Origin: an uncultured Verrucomicrobiota bacterium
GTDB taxonomy: Bacteria > Verrucomicrobiota > Verrucomicrobiia > Limisphaerales > JADLHS01
Length of the DNA: 40,786 bases
Assembly: GCA_903828255.1 (NCBI GenBank)
Contig: CAIKLQ010000671.1
Coordinates: 1-40,786, forward strand
Direction: 5' to 3'
In this document: piece after piece, positions 34,816-40,786 of the stretch
Layout of the letters: each line of letters starts with the position of its first letter
How positions within the stretch are numbered: position 1 is the stretch's first letter
The notes under the pieces: generated by a model
Databases searched by the model: none
What the model was told of the DNA's origin: nothing
Seen by the model: only the letters and a program-made list of their open reading frames with translations
Position numbers and translations under genes: made by a program

Positions 34816-34852
34816 AAACTCAGAAACTCAGAAACGGGATTTTTTGAGTTTG
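34816..34852. repeat. AAACTCAG direct repeat with inverted partner before fliQ
   Basis: Two AAACTCAG units (34816-34831) face a TTTGAGTTT (34844-34852), so the interval can form a hairpin in the fliP-fliQ gap. Unlike the other arrays in this window the unit is 8 bp. Confidence 0.55.
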
Positions 34853-34901
34853 TGGTTTTTGGCTTCATGGTTGGGTCTTCTTCATTTTTTATTCTCAACT
34901 T

Positions 34902-35681
34902 TCAGGCTCCGAAGCTGATGATCAGCGAACGCACGATCAGCGCCCAACCGTCCACGAGCACGAACAGCAGGATTTTGAGCGGCATGGCGATGGTCGCCGG
35001 CGGAAGCATCATCATCCCCATGCTCATCAGCACCGTGCTCACCACCATGTCAATCAGGATGAACGGAACGAGGATCAGAAACCCCATCTGAAAGGCCGTG
35101 CGCAATTCACTGATAATGAAACCGGGCACGACCACGCGCAGGGGCAGTTGGTCGGGCGGGGTGGGCGGCATCTTCGCCAGGGCGACAAAAAGTTCCACAT
35201 CCTTGGCCCGCGCCTGCTTGAGCATGAAGTTGCGAATGTGTCCGGAGGCGCGCTCCAGGGCAACTTCGCTGGTAACTTGCGAGGCGCGATACGGCACCAG
35301 TGCGTCGCGGTTGATGTTGTCCCAGACGGGCGACATGATGAAAAACGTCATGAACAAGGCGAGGCCCACGACGATCTGGTTCGCGGGTGCCGCCTGCAAT
35401 TGCAGGGCGGTGCGGACGAAGGAAAGCACGATCACGATGCGGGTGAAACAGGTCATCAGCAGGATGAGCGACGGGGCGAGCGAGAGCAGCGTGATGGTGA
35501 TCAGGATGCGGATGCCCGCATCCAGATCCTGCGGTTGATTGCCGACATCCATCGAGAAGTGGAACGGCGACAGCCCCCCGGCGATATTGGTCTGGGCGGA
35601 AGCTTGGAACCCCGCCAACGCCAATCCTGCCAGTAGCAGCAGGAGAAACTTCGGGCGGCGCGTTGAACGGCACGGATTCAT
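34902..35681 (-). CDS. fliP: Export gate protein FliP
   Basis: FliP forms the core of the export channel with FliQ and FliR. The start ATG at 35681 overlaps the fliO stop (ATGA); an ATG at 35708 adds nine residues. The product has a signal-like N-terminus (FLLLLLAGLALAGFQASAQ), then the family core: ITLLSLAPSLILLMTCFTRI, VLSFVRTALQLQAAPANQIV, LALFMTFFIMSPVWDNI. The C-terminal part has SELRTAFQMGFLILVPFILI and MGMMMLPPATIAMPLKILLF. A cleaved signal is usual for FliP. Confidence 0.98.
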   Translation of the reverse strand: MNPCRSTRRPKFLLLLLAGLALAGFQASAQTNIAGGLSPFHFSMDVGNQPQDLDAGIRILITITLLSLAPSLILLMTCFTRIVIVLSFVRTALQLQAAPANQIVVGLALFMTFFIMSPVWDNINRDALVPYRASQVTSEVALERASGHIRNFMLKQARAKDVELFVALAKMPPTPPDQLPLRVVVPGFIISELRTAFQMGFLILVPFILIDMVVSTVLMSMGMMMLPPATIAMPLKILLFVLVDGWALIVRSLIISFGA

Positions 35682-36121
35682 TTTCGGTTCAACACCTTTT
35701 GCAGGCATTGCGTGAACGAGTTGGGTTCGAGCGGGGCGACGACTTCAGTTTGCGTTTCCGGTGCCGCCGGTAACTGGGTCAGTAAAGTCAATCCCGCGGG
35801 CGAACCCCCGACCAGCAAGCGCTGCTGCTCGTAACCGACGACGTAAAGCGCGAGCCGGTTGCCCAGCGCGCGCGTTTCGAGGATCGTGAGCTTCGGCGGG
35901 CCAGTCTTGCGCCAGGTGATCCGTTGGCCATTGCGAAACACCCAGACCCCGGCAAAGAAAATCGCGAGCACGAGAGCCAGCGCGCCGAGCGCGCGAATCG
36001 CAGAAACCCCCACGGCAGGCAGGTCGGTGTGCAGCGCGAGCGTGTTGGTTGACTCCGCCCAAACGGCGGGGGCGGCGAACAGGAAGCACAGGCTAACGGC
36101 TAAAGGCGGAAGTGATTTCAT
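35678..36121 (-). CDS. fliO: Flagellar biosynthesis protein FliO
   Basis: FliO helps the FliP ring assemble. The 147-residue product has an N-terminal signal-like helix, a second membrane segment (AIRALGALALVLAIFFAGVWVF) and the conserved cytoplasmic motif ILETRALGNRLALYVVGYEQ followed by RLLVGGSPAGLTLL. The family is poorly conserved, but this motif and the position between fliN and fliP make the call firm. Its first codons and its ribosome-binding site are made of a 7-bp repeat and its inverted copy. Confidence 0.93.
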   Translation of the reverse strand: MKSLPPLAVSLCFLFAAPAVWAESTNTLALHTDLPAVGVSAIRALGALALVLAIFFAGVWVFRNGQRITWRKTGPPKLTILETRALGNRLALYVVGYEQQRLLVGGSPAGLTLLTQLPAAPETQTEVVAPLEPNSFTQCLQKVLNRK

Positions 36122-36140
36122 GTTAGCCTTTAGCCTTTAG
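36091..36140. repeat. Inverted heptamer repeats around the fliO start codon
   Basis: GGCTAAC and GGCTAAA (36091-36104) lie inside fliO, and two TAGCCTT units (36124-36137) lie just upstream of its ATG. The two pairs are inverse complements, so the mRNA can fold with the start codon in the loop. The AAAGG of the likely ribosome-binding site comes from the repeat itself. Confidence 0.7.
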
Positions 36141-36141
36141 T

Positions 36142-36411
36142 TCATGCCCCGGAGGCGCTACCGATCAACTCGGTGATTTTGATGCCGAACTGGTTCTCGA
36201 CCACCACTACCTCGCCGCGCGCCACGAGCTTGCGGTTGATGGAAAGCTGGACCGGTTCGTCGGCCAACTTGTCAAGTTGCACGACTGAGCCGACGGCAAG
36301 GGCCAAAACCTCACGCATCGGCATCTGGCAACTCCCGAGTTCGACGCTCAGTTTTACGGGCACGTCGAGAATGATGTCCAAGTTGGCGTTTCCGACCGAA
36401 GATGCGTTCAT
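36142..36411 (-). CDS. fliN: Motor switch protein FliN
   Basis: FliN builds the lower part of the C-ring and takes part in switching and export. The 89-residue product is essentially the SpoA domain: LDIILDVPVKLSVELG, VLALAVGSVVQLDKLADEPV, NRKLVARGEVVVVENQFGIK. The E. coli protein has 137 residues, the extra length being a variable N-terminus. It lies 9 nt after fliM. Confidence 0.97.
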   Translation of the reverse strand: MNASSVGNANLDIILDVPVKLSVELGSCQMPMREVLALAVGSVVQLDKLADEPVQLSINRKLVARGEVVVVENQFGIKITELIGSASGA

Positions 36412-36420
36412 ATATGCAGT

Positions 36421-37437
36421 TCAACTCTTCACGTTTTCGGTCAATTCCACGGCCCAAGTGTCGCCGGTCCGGCCCAGTCGGCCCAGGAACTTGGGTTGTC
36501 GCTCCAGCCGGATTTCCACCCGGTCAAAGCAGTTTTCCTCGAGCATCAGCACGTCACCGCATTTCAACTGGGTCAACTCCCGGGCGCTCATTTCCAGACC
36601 GTGCCACGCCGTGTTCAAGCGCACGGACACGTCGTCGAGGGCTGGGTTCCACTGCAAGCGCCCTGACGGAGCGGACACCTCGCGCGGAACGACTTCCCCA
36701 CCGGCGTCACACAGACGCACGAGCGGCTCGATGGTATGGAATGGAAACGCCAATTCGATCTGCTCGGTGCAATCCCCGAGCCGGGCTTCCATGGACATCA
36801 CCAGCATGGTGCAATCGTGCGCGGAACTGGTCAAAAAGCGGCCGTTGTTTTCATGGCCGAGCAGGACCGGCCGGACATTCTCGATCTTTTGCCACAAGTG
36901 GCACCATTCGTTCAGAATGAGTTGCGCGACCTGATCCAGCAGCGCCGTCTCAATCTCGCTCAATTCGCCGGAAAAACTGACCGAATGTGCCGGCCCCCCG
37001 AGCAGCCGATCCACAATCGTCAGACCGAGCCGCGGGGCTACGTCCAGCAGGCACACGCCTTTCAAGGGCTCCACTTTGAACAGGGTCAAGTGGGTCGGGC
37101 TGGGCAAACGTTCGGCGTATTTCTGAAAGCTCAACGTTTGCAATTTCGACATTTGAATCGTGAATTCCAGCCGCAAATAGATCGAGAGATGGGCGGCGAG
37201 CGTGCGGATGAATTCTTCGTGCCGGATGCGGATCTTGCGCAACTCGCCACTGGTCAGAAAGGCGGGCTGGCGAAAATCGTAGGACTGGACCTCCTCGTTC
37301 TTGAAGCGCGTTTTGACCCCGCCAGACTTGACCACCGTAGTGGCGGTGTCTTCCGCCTGAACCTGGCTGAGCAAGCGCTCGATTTCGCTCTGCGAAAGAA
37401 CCTCGCCTTGATTGTCGCCTGGAGAGTTACCGTTCAT
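36421..37437 (-). CDS. fliM: Motor switch protein FliM
   Basis: FliM forms the middle of the C-ring and receives phosphorylated CheY. The 338-residue product has the N-terminal LSQSEIERLLSQV, corresponding to the CheY-binding segment. The conserved YDFRQPAFLTSGELRKIRI and HEEFIRTLAAHLSIYLRLEF follow. The middle domain carries the GGPAHS segment (RLLGGPAHS), where GGxG is usual. A C-terminal SpoA domain follows (LKCGDVLMLEENCFDRVEI). Length is typical. It follows fliL by 14 nt. Confidence 0.97.
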   Translation of the reverse strand: MNGNSPGDNQGEVLSQSEIERLLSQVQAEDTATTVVKSGGVKTRFKNEEVQSYDFRQPAFLTSGELRKIRIRHEEFIRTLAAHLSIYLRLEFTIQMSKLQTLSFQKYAERLPSPTHLTLFKVEPLKGVCLLDVAPRLGLTIVDRLLGGPAHSVSFSGELSEIETALLDQVAQLILNEWCHLWQKIENVRPVLLGHENNGRFLTSSAHDCTMLVMSMEARLGDCTEQIELAFPFHTIEPLVRLCDAGGEVVPREVSAPSGRLQWNPALDDVSVRLNTAWHGLEMSARELTQLKCGDVLMLEENCFDRVEIRLERQPKFLGRLGRTGDTWAVELTENVKS

Positions 37438-37451
37438 GGGTTGCTTCGCGG

Positions 37452-38084
37452 CTATTGAATGGCGAACTCGGTGAAGTAAAGTTCCTCGACCGCCGCGTTG
37501 CCCAGGATGGTATTGAACCCGGCGATCAATTCGCCGCGCAGCAAGTTCCGGGCGCCGGGCTTTTCCAGGTTCGCGATGGTTTTCATCATCATCAACCCAG
37601 TGGCCATGTCGCGAAGTTTCGGCTCGTTTTGCGCAAAGCGGCTGGCGAAATCGGGCGACTCACTTATCAGCGTCATGCTCGTCAGGAGGTAGCGCGAAGC
37701 CATCGTGCCCGCCACATTCACGAGCAACTTGCTCAACACAACCGTCTGCCGCTGGCCGCCCGCCGCGGTAATTTCCCCGCCGGCCGGTGCGGCGGCGGCT
37801 TCCCCATGGGCGGCTGCCTTGGCGGGCGACTTGCCCGGGGCCACGCCCGGAGCCACGCCCGCAGCTACCAGTGATTTTTGCAGTCGGGGAAGGAGCACGT
37901 AGGTCGTCACCCCATAGGCCACCAATGGTAGCAGCACCAGCGCCAAGCCCAGGGGCAACCAGGCACTCAACCCACCACCGGCTTGCGCCGCCGGAACGGA
38001 AGCGCCCTCCGCCGGTTGCGTGGCCCGCGAATTTTTATCCTCATTTCCGCGAGCAGGGGTGGGTTCAGGGCGGGGCGGGGGCAT
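37452..38084 (-). CDS. fliL: Stator-associated protein FliL
   Basis: FliL surrounds and supports the stator at high load. I choose the ATG at 38084 because the longer frame begins with TTG at 38114 and its extra ten codons lie in the inverted repeat. The roughly 210-residue product has a Pro-rich cytoplasmic start, one membrane helix (LGLALVLLPLVAYGVTTYVLL), an Ala/Gly-rich linker, and the periplasmic FliL domain (VVLSKLLVNVAGTMASRYLL, MATGLMMMKTIANL, AVEELYFTEFAIQ). It precedes fliM. Confidence 0.92.
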   Translation of the reverse strand: MPPPRPEPTPARGNEDKNSRATQPAEGASVPAAQAGGGLSAWLPLGLALVLLPLVAYGVTTYVLLPRLQKSLVAAGVAPGVAPGKSPAKAAAHGEAAAAPAGGEITAAGGQRQTVVLSKLLVNVAGTMASRYLLTSMTLISESPDFASRFAQNEPKLRDMATGLMMMKTIANLEKPGARNLLRGELIAGFNTILGNAAVEELYFTEFAIQ

Positions 38085-38086
38085 AA

Positions 38087-38168
38087 AGTCCAGAGTTCGT
38101 AGTTCCGAGTCCAAGGTCCAGAGTCCAAGGTCCAGCGACTCTGGACTCGGGACTCCGAACTCTGGACT
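38087..38168. repeat. Long imperfect inverted repeat with heptamer units before fliL
   Basis: The left arm (38087-38125) and the right arm (38137-38168) pair over about 32 nt. There are two mismatches and one 7-nt insertion (AGGTCCA), and the loop is 11 nt. The arms are made of heptamer-like units (GAGTCCA, AGGTCCA). The structure fills the space between flgE and fliL and ends 2 nt before the chosen fliL ATG. Confidence 0.85.
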
Positions 38169-38174
38169 ATCGGC

Positions 38175-38999
38175 TTACCGCTTGAGGTTATTGACCTCCT
38201 GCATGATTTCGTCGGTCGTGGAGATGATCTTCGAGTTCGCCGTGAAGGCGCGTTGGGCGATAATCAAATTGGTCATCTCGGTGGTCAAATCTACATTGGA
38301 CATTTCCAACACCCCGGATTCGATCGAGCCCAATCCGTTGGTCGGCGGGGCCGCCGGAGCCGTCAAAGGACCCGCTCCAGCCATCCCAGAATAGAGGTTG
38401 TTGCCTTCCTTTATCAACTGGCTCGGAGCACTAAAACTCTGGAGCAGCACCTGACCGCGCACAAAGGACACGCCGTCCGTCCCGTGTACGGTGATGGTTC
38501 CGTCCGTGCCGATGCTGAACGACTTGACCGTGACGGGCGGCACAACGGGCGGAACGGCGGCTGGCACATCAATCTTCAAGTCGCCGCGCGTGGCCAAAGC
38601 GCCATCGTTGAAACCCTGGACCCGCAACCCATCGTTGGTGACCAGGTACCCCCCCGAATTCACCGTGAAATCACCCGCACGGGTGGCGTACTGCACGCCG
38701 GTAACCGCATCCTGAACCATGAAGAATCCATTACCGGAAACGGCGAGGTCAGTGGTCACTCCGGTGCGGTTGAGGGTGCCCAGTTTGAAGTTGTTGTTGA
38801 TGCTCGCCAAGCCGACGCCGGAGCCGACTTGCGTGGCGGCGCCGGACCCGGCCAGCGCCTGGCTGAAGCTATCCTCGAAGTTCATCCGGGAGGATTTGTA
38901 ACCGGTCGTGTTCACGTTGGCAATGTTGTTGCCGATGACTTCAATCTGGCGCTGGAACTGTTGCAGGCCGGAGATCCCGGTATTGAGTGATGTTGGCAT
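38175..38999 (-). CDS. flgE: Short flagellar hook protein FlgE
   Basis: FlgE forms the hook. The 274-residue product begins MPTSLNTGISGLQQFQRQIE and has IGNNIANVNTTGYKSSRMNF. The central LAVSGNGFFMVQDAVTG follows. The C-terminal part has SGVLEMSNVDLTTEMTNLI and AQRAFTANSKIISTTDEIMQ. Hook proteins usually have 400 or more residues, so one outer domain is missing or very small. The size would also fit a rod protein (FlgF/FlgG type), but flgD and fliK lie directly upstream and separate flgF and flgG genes exist, so FlgE is preferred. Confidence 0.87.
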   Translation of the reverse strand: MPTSLNTGISGLQQFQRQIEVIGNNIANVNTTGYKSSRMNFEDSFSQALAGSGAATQVGSGVGLASINNNFKLGTLNRTGVTTDLAVSGNGFFMVQDAVTGVQYATRAGDFTVNSGGYLVTNDGLRVQGFNDGALATRGDLKIDVPAAVPPVVPPVTVKSFSIGTDGTITVHGTDGVSFVRGQVLLQSFSAPSQLIKEGNNLYSGMAGAGPLTAPAAPPTNGLGSIESGVLEMSNVDLTTEMTNLIIAQRAFTANSKIISTTDEIMQEVNNLKR

Positions 39000-39024
39000 A
39001 ATACTTTTTGTTTGTCTTATTTGT

Positions 39025-39444
39025 TTAAGGTTGTGGCAGCGAAACCGAAAGCACCTGGCTCAAGGAATACGACTGGCCGTTGACTATGATACTTGGCATC
39101 CCTGCCCGGATTCCTACGGCGCTGACCACGCCGCTGTCGGCCACACCTTCCGCCGACTGGACTTGAACGGATCGCCCGAGGAAACTGTTGGCCTGGAGCA
39201 CGGCCTGGCTGGACTCGACCCCCGCCAAGTTGGTTTGCATGGTCTTCGTCGCTTGCAGGGTGCTGAACTGCGCCATCTGCGCGGCAAATTCCGCGTTGCT
39301 GACGGGATTCATGGGATCTTGGGCCGCCAATTGCGCCACCAGCAACTTCAGAAAGTCGTTCTGATTGATCGTTTGCTCCGGCAAATTGGATTGCACCTGC
39401 GGATTGAGCGAATTCGTCGTTGAGGTGATTGAGGATATAGGCAT
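39025..39444 (-). CDS. flgD: Hook cap/scaffold protein FlgD (short)
   Basis: FlgD caps the hook while FlgE polymerises. The 139-residue product has the conserved N-terminal half (INQNDFLKLLVAQLAAQDPM, then NPVSNAEFAAQMAQFSTLQ) and the LQANSFLGRSVQV segment. It ends soon after a short beta-rich part, without the full C-terminal domains seen in E. coli FlgD (231 residues). It sits between fliK and flgE, 25 nt before the latter. Confidence 0.94.
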   Translation of the reverse strand: MPISSITSTTNSLNPQVQSNLPEQTINQNDFLKLLVAQLAAQDPMNPVSNAEFAAQMAQFSTLQATKTMQTNLAGVESSQAVLQANSFLGRSVQVQSAEGVADSGVVSAVGIRAGMPSIIVNGQSYSLSQVLSVSLPQP

Positions 39445-39540
39445 AGCAGAATTTAGGAATGATTGTGGGCGTTGACCGGAGCGGCACTCTGACTTAATGG
39501 TTCGGGCAATATTGTTGGCGCTGTTTTCATGTGAATAATA

Positions 39541-40786
39541 TCAAGCCCACCACTCGCGTTCGTCAGCGGCAGCCGCCGGGCGCGGCTTGAACCGGCGCGT
39601 TTCGGGTTTGGGTGGGACCGGAGTTGATTGCGCCTCGGAGGGCAATTCCTCGCGCCCGCGCTCCTCAGAAGAGGGCCGACCGCCGGAAGATAAGTGCGAA
39701 TTTTCTGCGCTCGCAACCAGGGAAGCCAAGCGGACACCCTGTTCCGCCAGCCGATTCTGCAATTGCGGCCACTCCGCACTGAACGCGGCAAAATCGCCCC
39801 GCTCCAAAACGGCCTGCACTTCAAAGCGCCCTTGATGCAGTTTCACATGTAGTGCGAGTTGGGTGTTTTCGTCCGGCCTGATTTCGACCGCTACCGAGTT
39901 CCCCTCAATTCGCTTCAATCCGGCGGTCGCATTTTCGACGGCGCGGCGCACGCCTTCGACCAAATGGGTTTGCGGCGACTCGACCTCAGCCTCGGCACGG
40001 GTGGTTAGGCCGACGCGCGTTGAAAAATCCGTCAAACCAGAGGCCGCTTCGGTTGTGCCGGAGGGCAGCGGAGCGAGAAAATCCAAGGCGCTCGTGCGCG
40101 CCTTCCGCTCCCGCCCTGCGGGGGCGGCGACCTCGAGTGTCGTTGGCAAAGTCGGCAGATTTTGCTCAACCACACCGGCATTTTCGTTCATTTCGGACAC
40201 CGCTTGCATCGTGCTGGCATGTTCAGCAGGTGGCGTTCCACGTTCAGAAACTGGAGGAACCAGCGCTGGGCGATGGCCCGCCGTCGCCGTCGGTCGCGAA
40301 GTATCCGGTGGCGTCTGCGAAACATCTTCCGCACTCAGCGGTTCCGCCGATGGCAGAATTTTCTCAGCTTGAGCTCGCTCGGGAAGTTCTGTCGCAAAAC
40401 TTCGCGCTTCGACCCGATTCGCCCCGCTCGGCTGGGGCGCGGGGGCGGGCGGCAGCTCGACTGCATTTGCCACAACCACAGTCGCAGGAACGCGGGATGA
40501 ATCGGCCCGTTCAGCCACCAGGGCGAATCCCGAAAGTCCGGAAGCCTCGGCGCGGGCGCTCAACGGTTGGGCCGCTGCTGGCATGGGTTGCGGGACGCTG
40601 GAACGGGAATCAGCGTCGGCGGTCAAGCTGGCCGAATCGGCCGCCACTTTTCCCCGCAGGAAATTCTCAGGCAGAATTGTGGACCGGGGAAGCGGCATCT
40701 CCGCAGGCACGGGCTGCTCGGCGGAGCTTGCTCGCGTGGCGGACGGAGTTTCTCCGGTGGCAGGGCTGGGGGCGGCGGTAGCCAGG
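39541..40786 (-). CDS. fliK: Hook-length control protein FliK (5' end beyond window)
   Basis: FliK measures hook length and triggers the FlhB switch. The frame is open to the right window edge, so the N-terminus is missing; an in-frame GTG at 40710 is unlikely to be the start. The visible part is Pro/Ala/Ser-rich, as is normal for the ruler region. The C-terminal Flg_hook domain (about IEGNSVAVEIRPDENTQLAL, HVKLHQGRFEVQAVLERGD, WPQLQNRLAEQGVRL) is clear, followed by a basic tail. It lies 96 bp upstream of flgD. Confidence 0.88.
   Translation of the reverse strand, partial: LATAAPSPATGETPSATRASSAEQPVPAEMPLPRSTILPENFLRGKVAADSASLTADADSRSSVPQPMPAAAQPLSARAEASGLSGFALVAERADSSRVPATVVVANAVELPPAPAPQPSGANRVEARSFATELPERAQAEKILPSAEPLSAEDVSQTPPDTSRPTATAGHRPALVPPVSERGTPPAEHASTMQAVSEMNENAGVVEQNLPTLPTTLEVAAPAGRERKARTSALDFLAPLPSGTTEAASGLTDFSTRVGLTTRAEAEVESPQTHLVEGVRRAVENATAGLKRIEGNSVAVEIRPDENTQLALHVKLHQGRFEVQAVLERGDFAAFSAEWPQLQNRLAEQGVRLASLVASAENSHLSSGGRPSSEERGREELPSEAQSTPVPPKPETRRFKPRPAAAADEREWWA

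Noticed and set aside
38167-38193. Possible sigma-28 promoter (GCCGATAG) before fliL
   Set aside because: The -10-like box is good, but the -35 position has CAAT in place of TAAA, and it lies where the long hairpin starts.

Overview
Organism and setting. Every convincing gene lies on the minus strand, so the window reads from its right end to its left end. The base composition is mostly GC-rich. The cell is a diderm, because L-ring and P-ring genes (flgH, flgI) are present. The flagellum is controlled through FliW and CsrA, a sigma-28 factor and probably sigma-54. Dispersed palindromic repeats and heptamer tandem repeats at gene junctions, together with TPR-rich glycan enzymes, suggest a Verrucomicrobiota/PVC-type bacterium. 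This is an inference; no marker gene in the window settles it.

Region 1 (about 40786 to 18332) is one long flagellar block in the order fliK (cut by the window edge), flgD, flgE, fliL, fliM, fliN, fliO, fliP, fliQ, fliR, flhB, flhA, flhF, a small membrane protein, fliA, motA, motB, a small Cys-motif protein, flgF, flgG, flgA, flgH, flgI, flgJ (rod-binding part only), flgN, flgK, flgL. Many junctions are ATGA-type overlaps. It encodes the export gate, C-ring switch, stator, rod, hook, rings, junction proteins and late sigma factor. The MS-ring, export ATPase, proximal rod and filament cap genes are not here. A near-consensus sigma-54 promoter sits just before flgF, and a weaker one before fliW.

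Region 2 (18331 to 17686) is non-coding and carries nested inverted repeats, including a 108-bp palindromic element.

Region 3 (17685 to 16082) is fliW, csrA and fliC. The flagellin is minimal (268 aa) and carries an unusual cysteine.

Region 4 (15999 to the left edge) directly follows flagellin on the same strand and looks like a glycan-building island. It holds a stand-alone TPR protein, a TPR-methyltransferase, a TPR-glycosyltransferase, UDP-galactopyranose mutase, and a methyltransferase-kinase-TPR-methyltransferase fusion resembling the O-antigen terminator WbdD. Last comes an open frame of at least 2347 codons with about seven glycosyltransferase modules, which runs off the window. Several enzymes share a related TPR module. 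In one of them the catalytic half is AT-rich while the TPR half is GC-rich, so catalytic domains seem to have been joined to a common TPR scaffold. My main hypothesis is a modular, TPR-scaffolded glycan assembly system linked to flagellin or the cell surface.
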